Part shown: positions 7,837 through 15,538 of the stretch, piece after piece | Numbering within the stretch: position 1 is the first letter of the stretch | Layout: the number at the start of each line of letters is the position of its first letter | NCBI RefSeq assembly: GCF_002341865.1 | Contig: NZ_DDOV01000071.1 | Location: forward strand, 20,134-48,954 | Source of the DNA: Clostridium sp. UBA2485 | Lineage (GTDB): Bacteria; Bacillota; Clostridia; Clostridiales; Clostridiaceae | Length of the DNA stretch: 28,821 bases | Direction of reading: 5' to 3' | The notes under the pieces: model-generated | What the model was told of the DNA's origin: nothing | The model's database searches: none | The model's input: the letters and a program-made list of their open reading frames with translations, nothing else | Translations under genes and position numbers: made by a program

Positions 7837-7868
7837 AAAAAAACTAAGAGTTTCCCCTTAGTTTTTTT
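7837..7868 (-). terminator. terminator of the DUF6512-like gene
   Basis: AAAAAAACTAAG (7837-7848) pairs perfectly with CTTAGTTTTTTT (7857-7868) across an eight-base loop. It is located 47 bases beyond the stop codon of the minus-strand gene and is usable in both directions. Confidence 0.8.
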
Positions 7869-7914
7869 ATGATTTAAATATTGTCTGTTATTTTTATCAA
7901 ATAATAAATTTGCT

Positions 7915-8466
7915 CTATTTAATTATTCCATATTGGCCTGTTATACCATCTCTAAAAATTGGTAGATGAGGTGGATAAAATGTAAATACCATAAAAATCA
8001 AGATTAAAAATATAAAAATATACATAGAAATATGCGAATTTATACCTTTAGAATATTTATAAAAATGAAATGCTAGTAATTGGCCAAATAAAATACTTAC
8101 AAATAATATAATAATATCCACAATTAATACCTCAATTCCAAATGCCTGAGTGTAAAAATAATATAGCATTGGAGTTGTTATAATAGATGTTACTAAAGCT
8201 ATCAAAGCACTAGTAAACCATTTGTTTTTATCAATATTATGTTTTTTACCCTTTATTAGATAATAAATTCCCCACCAACAGATTACAGGTAAAAGTATCA
8301 TTTTCAAGTGTTCCCAAATACTTTCATTTATAGGAGAGATGAGGCCAATTATTACATTTTTCCCACTAAAATCATAAAAAAAGTGCATAAAGCTACCAAT
8401 TAAGAAAAGAATGGGGATACCTTTTAGAATCCATTTTTGTGCTGCTGATAATGACTTATATTCCAT
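7915..8466 (-). CDS. DUF6512-like integral membrane protein
   Basis: A 183-residue membrane protein with five to six predicted helices (about 15-30, 52-70, 85-108, 112-135, 145-165). The motif INESIWEHLKMILLP after the first helix and a C-terminal PPHLPIFRD segment followed by GQYGI are the marks I associate with the DUF6512 family, whose function is unknown. The start ATG at 8466 follows AGAGGTATTTT. It lies between the two PadR/HAAS pairs but has its own terminator and 150-base flanking gaps, so it is probably a single-gene unit. Confidence 0.7.
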   Translation of the reverse strand: MEYKSLSAAQKWILKGIPILFLIGSFMHFFYDFSGKNVIIGLISPINESIWEHLKMILLPVICWWGIYYLIKGKKHNIDKNKWFTSALIALVTSIITTPMLYYFYTQAFGIEVLIVDIIILFVSILFGQLLAFHFYKYSKGINSHISMYIFIFLILIFMVFTFYPPHLPIFRDGITGQYGIIK

Positions 8467-8635
8467 AAAATACCTCTATATACAATAATATTTCATTAAT
8501 TTATATGATAGAAGTATTTTATTTATTCCTTTATTTCCTTAAAATTCATATAATATTTGCTTACATCCATTTAAAATAATTACATAAATAGTAAAAATAG
8601 ATATAAAACAATAATATTAAGATCTTATTTAATAT

Positions 8636-9640
8636 TTATTTATGATTTGCGTATTTTATATACTTAAAGAAAACCCAAAGGATATCTAATATAGCTATTA
8701 TTATTATAATGATAATACATACATCTAACATATTACCCCAGTTCATTATAGGTAAGTTTTGTATATCAAATAATGTTGATATCTCAGTTATAAAATTTGA
8801 GTTCCAAATCTTTGGATTTAATAAGAATATAATTAATACCGCTGTAGATGTCACACTTAAAATTGAATAAATTACAGCTGATTTTATGGTCCATTTACCA
8901 GCAATAAGTTTTGTGAGTTCCTTAGATATTCCTAATATAAATAGGATGATTATAATAAAACCTAAACTTTTTATTGCATCTAAATTAAAAATAGGAATCA
9001 TTCTTGTCTCATTATTAACAGTTATATATGCTACTAAGTGTTGTGGCATAAAATAAACTACAATAAAAAATATAGTTGTAAATATAATACCCACTATAGA
9101 TTCCGATGTCTTAATTCTAATTTTTTCATTTGGTACTTCTGGCAAGCTGGACGGATCCCAAGTTTTTTTATCTTTACCATTCCCATCTATATTTACACCT
9201 TTATATTCAATAATTGCAAAAATTCCTGTTACCCAAGCTGCACCTTGAATAGCTCCAGAGAAAAGTGAGGTAATATACACTGTAATTACGTTAGCTATCT
9301 GAGATACATTTGCAGGTTCATTAAATATTCGACCAACTATGGTCGCTACTGTTATTCCTAAAAATACCGCTAAAAATACTATTTTTAAAACATAAATATA
9401 CCTATCAAAATATTTTGGCCCAATTAAATATCGTTTCTCTCCTCTATAATTATCTGCAAGCACTTCAGGATCTCCTAATTCTTTAAGAGCTTTATATGCC
9501 TTTTCTTCATAGGTTAAATTTTCGTCATAACCGTTGATTATATCATCGATAAGCCCCCTAATTTCTTCCTCTACTTCTTTTCTTTCCTTTTCTGGTAGTT
9601 TGCAAACTACAGCATATACATATCTATCAATAACATTCAT
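8636..9640 (-). CDS. second HAAS-domain multi-pass membrane protein
   Basis: A 334-residue membrane protein. The N-terminal 80 residues form a HAAS/permease-prefix-like helical domain (MNVIDRYVYAVVCKLPEKER, then KALKELGDPEVLADNYRG). About seven membrane helices follow, with a soluble loop near 150-180 (KGVNIDGNGKDKKTWDPSS). The frame runs back to a TTG at 9661, but AGGAGGGG lies six bases before the ATG at 9640, which I take as the start. This leaves a 13-base gap to the preceding PadR gene. It shares architecture but little sequence with the protein at 6253-7242. Its role is unknown; the PadR pairing suggests a regulator-controlled membrane sensor or envelope function. Confidence 0.75.
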   Translation of the reverse strand: MNVIDRYVYAVVCKLPEKERKEVEEEIRGLIDDIINGYDENLTYEEKAYKALKELGDPEVLADNYRGEKRYLIGPKYFDRYIYVLKIVFLAVFLGITVATIVGRIFNEPANVSQIANVITVYITSLFSGAIQGAAWVTGIFAIIEYKGVNIDGNGKDKKTWDPSSLPEVPNEKIRIKTSESIVGIIFTTIFFIVVYFMPQHLVAYITVNNETRMIPIFNLDAIKSLGFIIIILFILGISKELTKLIAGKWTIKSAVIYSILSVTSTAVLIIFLLNPKIWNSNFITEISTLFDIQNLPIMNWGNMLDVCIIIIIIIAILDILWVFFKYIKYANHK

Positions 9641-9653
9641 AAAACCCCTCCTA

Positions 9654-9992
9654 CTATTCAATAAAACTATTGGTTGTTTTCACGATATCTTTCCACACAT
9701 CACAAAGTCTTTTAAAAACAATTTCCCCTATTTTACTCATCACATAATATTTTCTAGGTTTCGTTCCATCAGTATCCCATGAACTTTCCAGAATTCCCTG
9801 CCTTTCTAATCTTCTAAGTAGAGGATAAAGCGTACTTGCATCTATAGTCATTCCTTTATCTTGAAGACTTGTAACAAGAGAATAGCCATATTGTGGTGTC
9901 TTTAATTGACTTAATACACTTAAGACCAACGTTCCTCTTCTAAGCTCTAGAGTTAAACCTTCTATTAACTCATCTTCTGTAATCTTATCCAC
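9654..9992 (-). CDS. PadR-family transcriptional regulator (second copy)
   Basis: A 112-residue PadR-type winged-helix regulator. ELRRGTLVLSVLSQLKTPQY precedes GYSLVTSLQDKG, then the recognition helix DASTLYPLLRRLERQGILES and the wing PRKYYVMSKIG. The start is GTG at 9992, seven bases after AGGAGGTGATATT. It is transcribed from the promoter at 10012-10041 and followed 13 bases later by its membrane protein partner. By analogy with PadR repressors it should control this two-gene operon. It differs clearly from the PadR at 7223-7567, so the two modules are not a recent duplication. Confidence 0.9.
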   Translation of the reverse strand: MDKITEDELIEGLTLELRRGTLVLSVLSQLKTPQYGYSLVTSLQDKGMTIDASTLYPLLRRLERQGILESSWDTDGTKPRKYYVMSKIGEIVFKRLCDVWKDIVKTTNSFIE

Positions 9993-10011
9993 AATATCAC
10001 CTCCTATTATG

Positions 10012-10041
10012 ATTATACTGTATAACGTACACTATTGTAAA
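10012..10041 (-). promoter_or_regulatory. promoter of the second PadR operon
   Basis: On the minus strand TTTACA (10036-10041), an 18-base spacer and a perfect TATAAT (10012-10017). The spacer carries an imperfect dyad around GTGTACGTTATAC that could be the PadR operator. Confidence 0.6.
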
Positions 10042-10084
10042 TAATATATTATATGTTATTTTATAATATTTTGTTCATACAAAA

Positions 10085-10108
10085 AAAGCCCTGATTAATC
10101 AAGGCTTT
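10085..10108 (-). terminator. terminator of the PHP-domain gene
   Basis: A near-perfect 24-base palindrome (AAAGCCCTGATTAATC, then AAGGCTTT) followed on the minus strand by a T-run of seven. It lies about 70 bases past the stop codon. Confidence 0.8.
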
Positions 10109-10175
10109 AAAAACTTATTTGTTCTTTTCATAAAAAAATATAAACTTATCATAAGGCTCACTTATTCTAATGTAT

Positions 10176-11453
10176 TCAATCTATTTTTCCTTGTTGTGCA
10201 GTAACCTTAAATGGTTGAGTAAAGCTTACTCCGCCTTCTCCTACTATTACTGCACGTACATATGGAGTAGGTGATGTAACTTCATTTAAATTTAGAGAAT
10301 TTCCTCTCCCTAGCTGTCTACTATTTGAACCTATCCATTCAATATATTGTATATTTTCCCCTTCTATTGTTATGGTATCCTTATCATTATCAACTATAAT
10401 ATTAGTAATAGTTGGAGCTGGAATGTTAGGATTATTTTTTCTATTATTCTCTGCACTTATATTAGCTGTAAAATAAAACTCTCCATTTTCCATAGCTCTT
10501 CTAAATTTTTCTTCAGTATACTCTCCATCTATTAACATTCTATTATAACTTGTATTAACCTCATTAAGGCGATGTGAATCAGCATTTGCAAATCCCCATA
10601 CATTTCTCTCTTCTATTATATCTGTTAGTATATCGTCCCATAACTTCCTATCATTAGGATATCTATCATCTTTATTTATAACTTCTAATCCAACTAAATT
10701 TGGAAATTGTTTATATAAATTTATATACCATGTATGTGGCTTATCATACCTTCCTGGATGATTTAAATGTGCTAAAGCATTTTGACTTTCTATATATTTT
10801 AACGCTTCTTCTTCTGTTGATAATTTCTCAATTTCTTTTAAGAAAAAACCATTTATATGATGATGTTTAGATGAAAACTCAGCGCCTGGTATACCATTTA
10901 ACCCTTTTGGTATGATTACATTTTTATCACCTTTTTTAGGATCATTCCAAGGATAGGTTAAGCGATCGTGATCAGTTATTGCTAATACGCCATATCCAAG
11001 CTCTGAGTACTTATTTAATACTTCTTGTATTGTATCTTTTCCATCACTCTTTTTTGTATGAGCATGGAGATTAGATTTTAATTGATTTGCTGTACGCCAA
11101 TCTATATTCTTATAAGGATTGTCTATTGTATAATCTGTCTTCTCTACAACTTTAACTTCTATAGAAGATTGAAGTTCTCCATCCTTAGATGTAGGTATTA
11201 CTCTGGCTCTACCAATACCCTTAGCAGCTATAAATCTACTACCTTTTGAGGGCAATGTTTCTATTACATTTCCTTCTTTTAACCCTATTAAACTCTCCTC
11301 ATAATTTGTAGTTTCTATGCTTTCATTAGACATTGAGCATAATGTAGATATGCTTGTATCTTGTTCACTTACTATTCCTAAAGCTTTTGATCCAATAGTT
11401 GATACTACTATAGTTGCCATCAAAATACATTCCACTATTTTCTTATACTTCAT
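10176..11453 (-). CDS. exported PHP-domain metal-dependent phosphoesterase
   Basis: A secreted protein of 425 residues with a PHP (polymerase and histidinol phosphatase) catalytic domain, predicted to hydrolyse a phosphoester with two or three bound metals. Residues 1-26 form a signal peptide (MKYKKIVEC, then a hydrophobic stretch ending GSKALG). A linker of about 100 residues follows. PHP motifs come in order: NLHAHTKKSDG (HxHT) at 128-138, AITDHD, EFSSKHHHINGFF, ALAHLNHPGRY and ANADSHR. The C-terminal 70 residues look like a beta-sandwich (TITIEGENIQYIEWIG). The frame runs back to 11525, but AGGTGAT is spaced for the ATG at 11453, where the signal peptide begins. It is flanked by terminators, so it is a single-gene unit. 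The substrate is unknown; PHP proteins act on nucleic acid, nucleotide or sugar phosphates. Confidence 0.85.
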   Translation of the reverse strand: MKYKKIVECILMATIVVSTIGSKALGIVSEQDTSISTLCSMSNESIETTNYEESLIGLKEGNVIETLPSKGSRFIAAKGIGRARVIPTSKDGELQSSIEVKVVEKTDYTIDNPYKNIDWRTANQLKSNLHAHTKKSDGKDTIQEVLNKYSELGYGVLAITDHDRLTYPWNDPKKGDKNVIIPKGLNGIPGAEFSSKHHHINGFFLKEIEKLSTEEEALKYIESQNALAHLNHPGRYDKPHTWYINLYKQFPNLVGLEVINKDDRYPNDRKLWDDILTDIIEERNVWGFANADSHRLNEVNTSYNRMLIDGEYTEEKFRRAMENGEFYFTANISAENNRKNNPNIPAPTITNIIVDNDKDTITIEGENIQYIEWIGSNSRQLGRGNSLNLNEVTSPTPYVRAVIVGEGGVSFTQPFKVTAQQGKID

Positions 11454-11628
11454 AATCATATCACCTATACTTTCACATGAATTTAATATTTTATTGTAAA
11501 GGTCAAACTTATTATAAAACTTCAAGCAGATATCTTATAAAAGTATTTTAAAATTCTTAAAGTTATAAAATCTATATATAATTATTTTGTCCAAAAAATT
11601 AAAATATATTTTTTAGTTTTAAAAATAA

Positions 11629-11667
11629 AAGCAGCTATCTCAAAACAAATTTTTAAGATAACCACTT
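11629..11667 (-). terminator. terminator of the metallophore operon
   Basis: AAGCAGCTATCT (11629-11640) pairs with AGATAACCACTT (11656-11667) over 12 bp with three G-U pairs on the minus-strand RNA, followed by TTATTTTT. It marks the 3' end of the operon about 110 bases after the EamA gene. Confidence 0.7.
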
Positions 11668-11776
11668 TTTTAAATTGCTTAATTTTATAAAAATTATAAT
11701 GTCTAAATTGATATTAATTATCTAACTTTTCCGCTATGTGAAATAATTCCTATAATACCACTTTAGTATTAATTTT

Positions 11777-12628
11777 TTATGTCGTTGTTTTTTGCCTAGA
11801 TAAGACAATAGATGCTCCAACAATGAGTATTCCGCCTATAATAGAATACATAGATAAGGATTCTCCAAATAAAATAAATCCCCAAGCCGTATTGAAAAAT
11901 ATTCCTATATATCTTACTACTTCCACAATTACAGCATTGGTATTTCCAAAAGCACCTGTTAAGAATATTTGTGCTAACAATGATACAGCTCCTAAAATAA
12001 ATAACAAAACAAATTCTCTTACTGTTGGTACTACAAAATTATTTCTCATTAGTATAGCAGCTACTATAGTAGATGCTGCTAAGAAATAAAACACAATTTC
12101 ATAATGATGATGTTTCTTAGATTTGGCCAATTTTCTTATAGTAATTGAAGCACTCGCTGATAAAATTGCACTTAATAATCCAAAGATAGCATAACAAGAA
12201 TAAGTAGAATATCTAAAAGGATTTATAATGAGTGCCGCACCAAATAGAATAATAATTATAAATATCCATCCATTTTTCGGTAATTTTTCTTTTAGAAAAA
12301 TAGATGCAAATATCATTACAAAAAATCCAGATAAGTGGACAAGTATTGCTGCATCTCCTAACTTCATTGTGGAAATAGCAAAAAAGTAAGTTACCATATA
12401 AAGTCCTCCAAGCATACCTCTAAGTAACAATAATGGTTTTTGCTCTTTAGAAAACTTTACATTAGAAATTTTCATTAAAATTAATATTAATATTGTTCCA
12501 ATTATACCTCTAAAAAATGCTATTTCATTAGATGGTATTCGAGAACTTACAGACTTCACCAAAACATTCATTATACTAAATGTAAAAGAAGACAGTATTG
12601 CTAACATAACACCTTTATTTACTTTCAT
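11777..12628 (-). CDS. EamA/DMT-family transporter, candidate metallophore exporter
   Basis: A 283-residue drug/metabolite transporter with two EamA repeats of five helices each. The first repeat begins GVMLAILSSFTFSIMNVLVK and the second begins near CYAIFGLLSAILSASASI. The second carries a typical end: IGIFFNTAWGFILFGESLS, then IIGGILIVGASIVL. ATG 12628 follows GAGGAG by seven bases, so the longer frame to 12643 was not used. The start overlaps the stop of the opine dehydrogenase gene by 14 bases, showing co-translation with it. In Pseudomonas aeruginosa the pseudopaline exporter CntI is of this family, whereas S. aureus CntE is an MFS protein. An exporter role for the metallophore is inferred from position and family. 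Confidence 0.8.
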   Translation of the reverse strand: MKVNKGVMLAILSSFTFSIMNVLVKSVSSRIPSNEIAFFRGIIGTILILILMKISNVKFSKEQKPLLLLRGMLGGLYMVTYFFAISTMKLGDAAILVHLSGFFVMIFASIFLKEKLPKNGWIFIIIILFGAALIINPFRYSTYSCYAIFGLLSAILSASASITIRKLAKSKKHHHYEIVFYFLAASTIVAAILMRNNFVVPTVREFVLLFILGAVSLLAQIFLTGAFGNTNAVIVEVVRYIGIFFNTAWGFILFGESLSMYSIIGGILIVGASIVLSRQKTTT

Positions 12629-13934
12629 TAAATCGCTCCTCAACTATAATTTTTGCATTATTTAAGATATCATCTTTAAATATATGATTATTCATATTTT
12701 CTTTGCCTTTATCATTAATAAATCTATTCAAATGCATATCAAACACATCTATTAGGTCTTTTGTATTTTTCATCTCTATATCTAGCATAGCCCCAATATT
12801 ATATAAAAGTTTAATCTTTCTATAGTCCTCGAAGGGCATTCTAGGTATATTCCATTTACTTAAGTTATCTTTGTAAATTTTAGGATAGGGAACCTTTGAA
12901 AACTCAAAATATTTGCCCTCCCTATCAGGAATAGAAAAAGGATCTATTAATATTGAAGAATATCTAACATAGAGTAAATACTCCTGTTTTATTTTACTGT
13001 ATTGAGTAAAGTTATCTATATCATCTCTGGATATAGATTCTTCCATCACAGGATAATTATCATCATTTAAAAACTTAAGAAGATTCATAGGTTTAATTTT
13101 TAAATGGCTATATACATTAGATATTTCTTTCCATAGAGAGCACATTGTGGCAATAGTTTTCATTGTTATTGGACCCTCTGGATACAGCTTGTACACATAT
13201 TTATTTGTTTTATCATAATCAAATATTTGATTTAGACTAATATTATTAATCAAGAAAGCTGGATGTACAAATACAGTTATGTTCTTACTTTCTACTTCCA
13301 ATGGTTCATCTAATATTTCACAAATAACTCCAATTTCTTTTAAAAAGTTTTTAAGAGCTAGTAGCTTAGAACTATTTTTAAAAGTTGAACCTATATATAT
13401 CTTTTTCTTTAAAGCTTTTGTTGTTATTTCTAATAAAGATTCTTTTGAAATATATTTTGTAGCTCCAAAATAATTTGATAAACTAATTATTTCAATATCT
13501 CTTTCATATAACTTTAAATAATTAGAAACCAAGATGCTTGACCCAAATTCTGGTGACACTAAAATGATAGTTTTGATTTTTTTTAGTTTGTTAAAATCTA
13601 ATTTTTTTAACACTTCTATATAACAGTCACAAGGAACACATAATATAATAGTTTCCCAGATATCTTCTATGTTAAAATAATCTATATATAAGTTTTGTAG
13701 TTTATACCTTCCTTCCATCATAGCTAATTCTTTTTTAGCTACATTTCCTTTTAATATGAAATTGTTGTTTTTTAATTGTTCTACAAAACATATAGACTTA
13801 TTACTATTTCTAATAACTATTCCAATTTCATCTGAAAATCCCTTGGATAAATTAATTATCATATTAATTGCCACTGGTCCAGAACCTATTATTAGTGTGT
13901 TTTCTAAACTATTATGCATATTCTTATTTATCAT
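12615..13934 (-). CDS. cntM: CntM-like opine metallophore dehydrogenase
   Basis: A 439-residue NAD(P)H-dependent opine dehydrogenase of the staphylopine/pseudopaline CntM family. It condenses an aminobutyryl-histidine intermediate with a 2-oxo acid to make a nicotianamine-like metallophore. Features shared with S. aureus CntM (from memory): N-terminal nucleotide-binding LIIGSGPVAIN at residues 14-24; ILVSPEFGSS; the segment DIEIISLSNYFGATK; VHPAFLINN; KLYPEGPITM; QEYLLYVRYSSILIDPFS; and IPRMPFEDYRK near the C-terminus. At the position of S. aureus Asp150 this protein has Ala158. As I recall the published work, Ala at that place goes with 2-oxoglutarate rather than pyruvate. The start overlaps the cntL-like stop as ATGA. 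The start ATG follows GGAGAAAACTTT. Family membership is strong; product identity is inferred. Confidence 0.9.
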   Translation of the reverse strand: MINKNMHNSLENTLIIGSGPVAINMIINLSKGFSDEIGIVIRNSNKSICFVEQLKNNNFILKGNVAKKELAMMEGRYKLQNLYIDYFNIEDIWETIILCVPCDCYIEVLKKLDFNKLKKIKTIILVSPEFGSSILVSNYLKLYERDIEIISLSNYFGATKYISKESLLEITTKALKKKIYIGSTFKNSSKLLALKNFLKEIGVICEILDEPLEVESKNITVFVHPAFLINNISLNQIFDYDKTNKYVYKLYPEGPITMKTIATMCSLWKEISNVYSHLKIKPMNLLKFLNDDNYPVMEESISRDDIDNFTQYSKIKQEYLLYVRYSSILIDPFSIPDREGKYFEFSKVPYPKIYKDNLSKWNIPRMPFEDYRKIKLLYNIGAMLDIEMKNTKDLIDVFDMHLNRFINDKGKENMNNHIFKDDILNNAKIIVEERFNESK

Positions 13935-14710
13935 AAAGTTTTCTCCAAAACTACGCTTTCATAAATATACTTATTATCTTTTATTATTGTTTTTTGGCAG
14001 TTCTTTATTTCTTTTATATCTAAAGGATAATTAAATATACTTTTTAATTTATTTCCATATCTCAAAATAACCTTTGTATCACCATCAATATTTTCTAATA
14101 AATATTTTGCCATATCTAATTTGGGTTCAACTAAAGAAGCTATTATAATATGGCTAAAACTATTTAAATCAAAATTACTTATATCTTCTGATGAAAATGA
14201 TATATTTTTAATGCCATACTTATCAGATAACTTCTCTGATAGCTCAAGCGCTTCATTATCAACATCTAAACAAACTACTTCAGAGTTAACTTCATCATTT
14301 ATAGTGAATGCTGTTATAGGCATAGCCCCAGAACCTATAAATAAAATTTTTGATTTATTATTTATATCAAATTCTAATATTTCATTTTCTACTGCTAGCC
14401 TTAGTTCATCAGAATACTTAAATGAATCTAAGTTATTATTTAATATACTGCGTGCTTGACATTTTTCAACCCATCCTAAAGCCTTTGAATTAGCCTCTCT
14501 CACTTCTTTCACTAAAGTATCATAGTCTTCTTTTGATACATATTTGCTCCATTTTAAATTATTAGAACTATCTAATATAAAATCGCATACGTAATCAAGC
14601 TTATCTTTCAAAACTATAAAACATTCACTATGTTCCTTACATAAACTCATAATTTCATTAATATCCACGTTTATTAATTTTAAATCTAATAAAAATTTAT
14701 GTTTTTCCAT
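13931..14710 (-). CDS. cntL: CntL-like nicotianamine synthase family enzyme
   Basis: A 259-residue member of the nicotianamine synthase-like family. Such enzymes transfer the aminobutyrate part of S-adenosylmethionine to histidine. A helical N-terminal domain (about 1-110) precedes a Rossmann-like methyltransferase fold with the SAM-binding motif ILFIGSGAMPITAF at 122-135, an acidic strand end VVCLDVDNEAL, and HIIIASLVEPKLDMAKYLL. Length matches bacterial CntL proteins. ATG 14710 was chosen over 14716 because GAGAGG is nine bases upstream. The four-base ATGA overlap with the dehydrogenase gene and the paired function in staphylopine and pseudopaline pathways support the call. No histidine racemase (CntK) gene is present here, so L-histidine is the likely acceptor unless the racemase lies elsewhere. 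Confidence 0.85.
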   Translation of the reverse strand: MEKHKFLLDLKLINVDINEIMSLCKEHSECFIVLKDKLDYVCDFILDSSNNLKWSKYVSKEDYDTLVKEVREANSKALGWVEKCQARSILNNNLDSFKYSDELRLAVENEILEFDINNKSKILFIGSGAMPITAFTINDEVNSEVVCLDVDNEALELSEKLSDKYGIKNISFSSEDISNFDLNSFSHIIIASLVEPKLDMAKYLLENIDGDTKVILRYGNKLKSIFNYPLDIKEIKNCQKTIIKDNKYIYESVVLEKTL

Positions 14711-14779
14711 ATACATTAACCTCTCAACCTCTTTATACTTTTAATATTTAAACATTAATAAAATAATGTTATATCAATA

Positions 14780-15538
14780 CTAACTGCAATTAATTGGTGT
14801 CACACTAAGATAACCTTTCTTTGTACAACAAACCTCTACTTCTACTTTATATACCTCTTTTAATAGTAATGGATCTAACACTTCTTCCGGCTTTCCTTCT
14901 TTAGCCACATATCCTTCGCTAAGTAGTATAAACTTATCACTGTATCTCGTAGATAACGCTAAATCATGGATTACTATAATAGTAATAGCATTGTTTTCTG
15001 TGGTGTATTCTCTTGCTAGATCTAAAACCTGTAATTGATGCCTTATATCTAACGCACTGGTTGGTTCATCTAGTAGTAATATCTTTGGCTTTGAAACTAA
15101 AGCTTGTGCCATAATCACAAGTTGTTTTTCTCCACCACTTAAACTAGAAAACTTATTATAGCTTAGATGACTTAAATTTATTTTCTTTAATATTTTATTT
15201 GTTTCTTCTAGCTTATCTTTAGAAATCTTCCATCTTAGATCCTTCATATGTCCAAGCAATACCATTTCAAATACAGTTAAATTAGAGTTACTATTACTCA
15301 TCTGTGGAACATAGGCCATTTTCTCTATAGGAATTTTTTCCTTTGGATTTCTGTCCATATGTATAGTCCCTTCATAATTGATCATTTTTGACATAGCTTT
15401 TATAAATGTAGTCTTTCCTGTACCATTTGGACCGATGATAGAAGTTATCTCTCCCTCATGAAAGGTAGCGGTAATATCTTTTAAGACTTCTTTATTCTTA
15501 AACTTAACTGAAACTCTTTCTGCTGTAATAAAACTCAT
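14780..15538 (-). CDS. FecE/BtuD-type ABC transporter ATPase
   Basis: A 252-residue cytoplasmic ATPase of an iron-siderophore/B12-class importer. Walker A is GPNGTGKTT at about 36-44, the Q-loop region AYVPQMSNSNSNL, the signature LSGGEKQLVIMAQAL, Walker B ILLLDEPTSALD, and the switch histidine IVIHDLALS. The start overlaps the permease stop by one base (TAATG). The next gene, the cntL-like synthase, begins 69 bases later with no strong terminator between, only a weak AT-only inverted repeat at 14751-14770. The gene therefore appears to share a transcript with the metallophore biosynthesis genes. Confidence 0.93.
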   Translation of the reverse strand: MSFITAERVSVKFKNKEVLKDITATFHEGEITSIIGPNGTGKTTFIKAMSKMINYEGTIHMDRNPKEKIPIEKMAYVPQMSNSNSNLTVFEMVLLGHMKDLRWKISKDKLEETNKILKKINLSHLSYNKFSSLSGGEKQLVIMAQALVSKPKILLLDEPTSALDIRHQLQVLDLAREYTTENNAITIIVIHDLALSTRYSDKFILLSEGYVAKEGKPEEVLDPLLLKEVYKVEVEVCCTKKGYLSVTPINCS

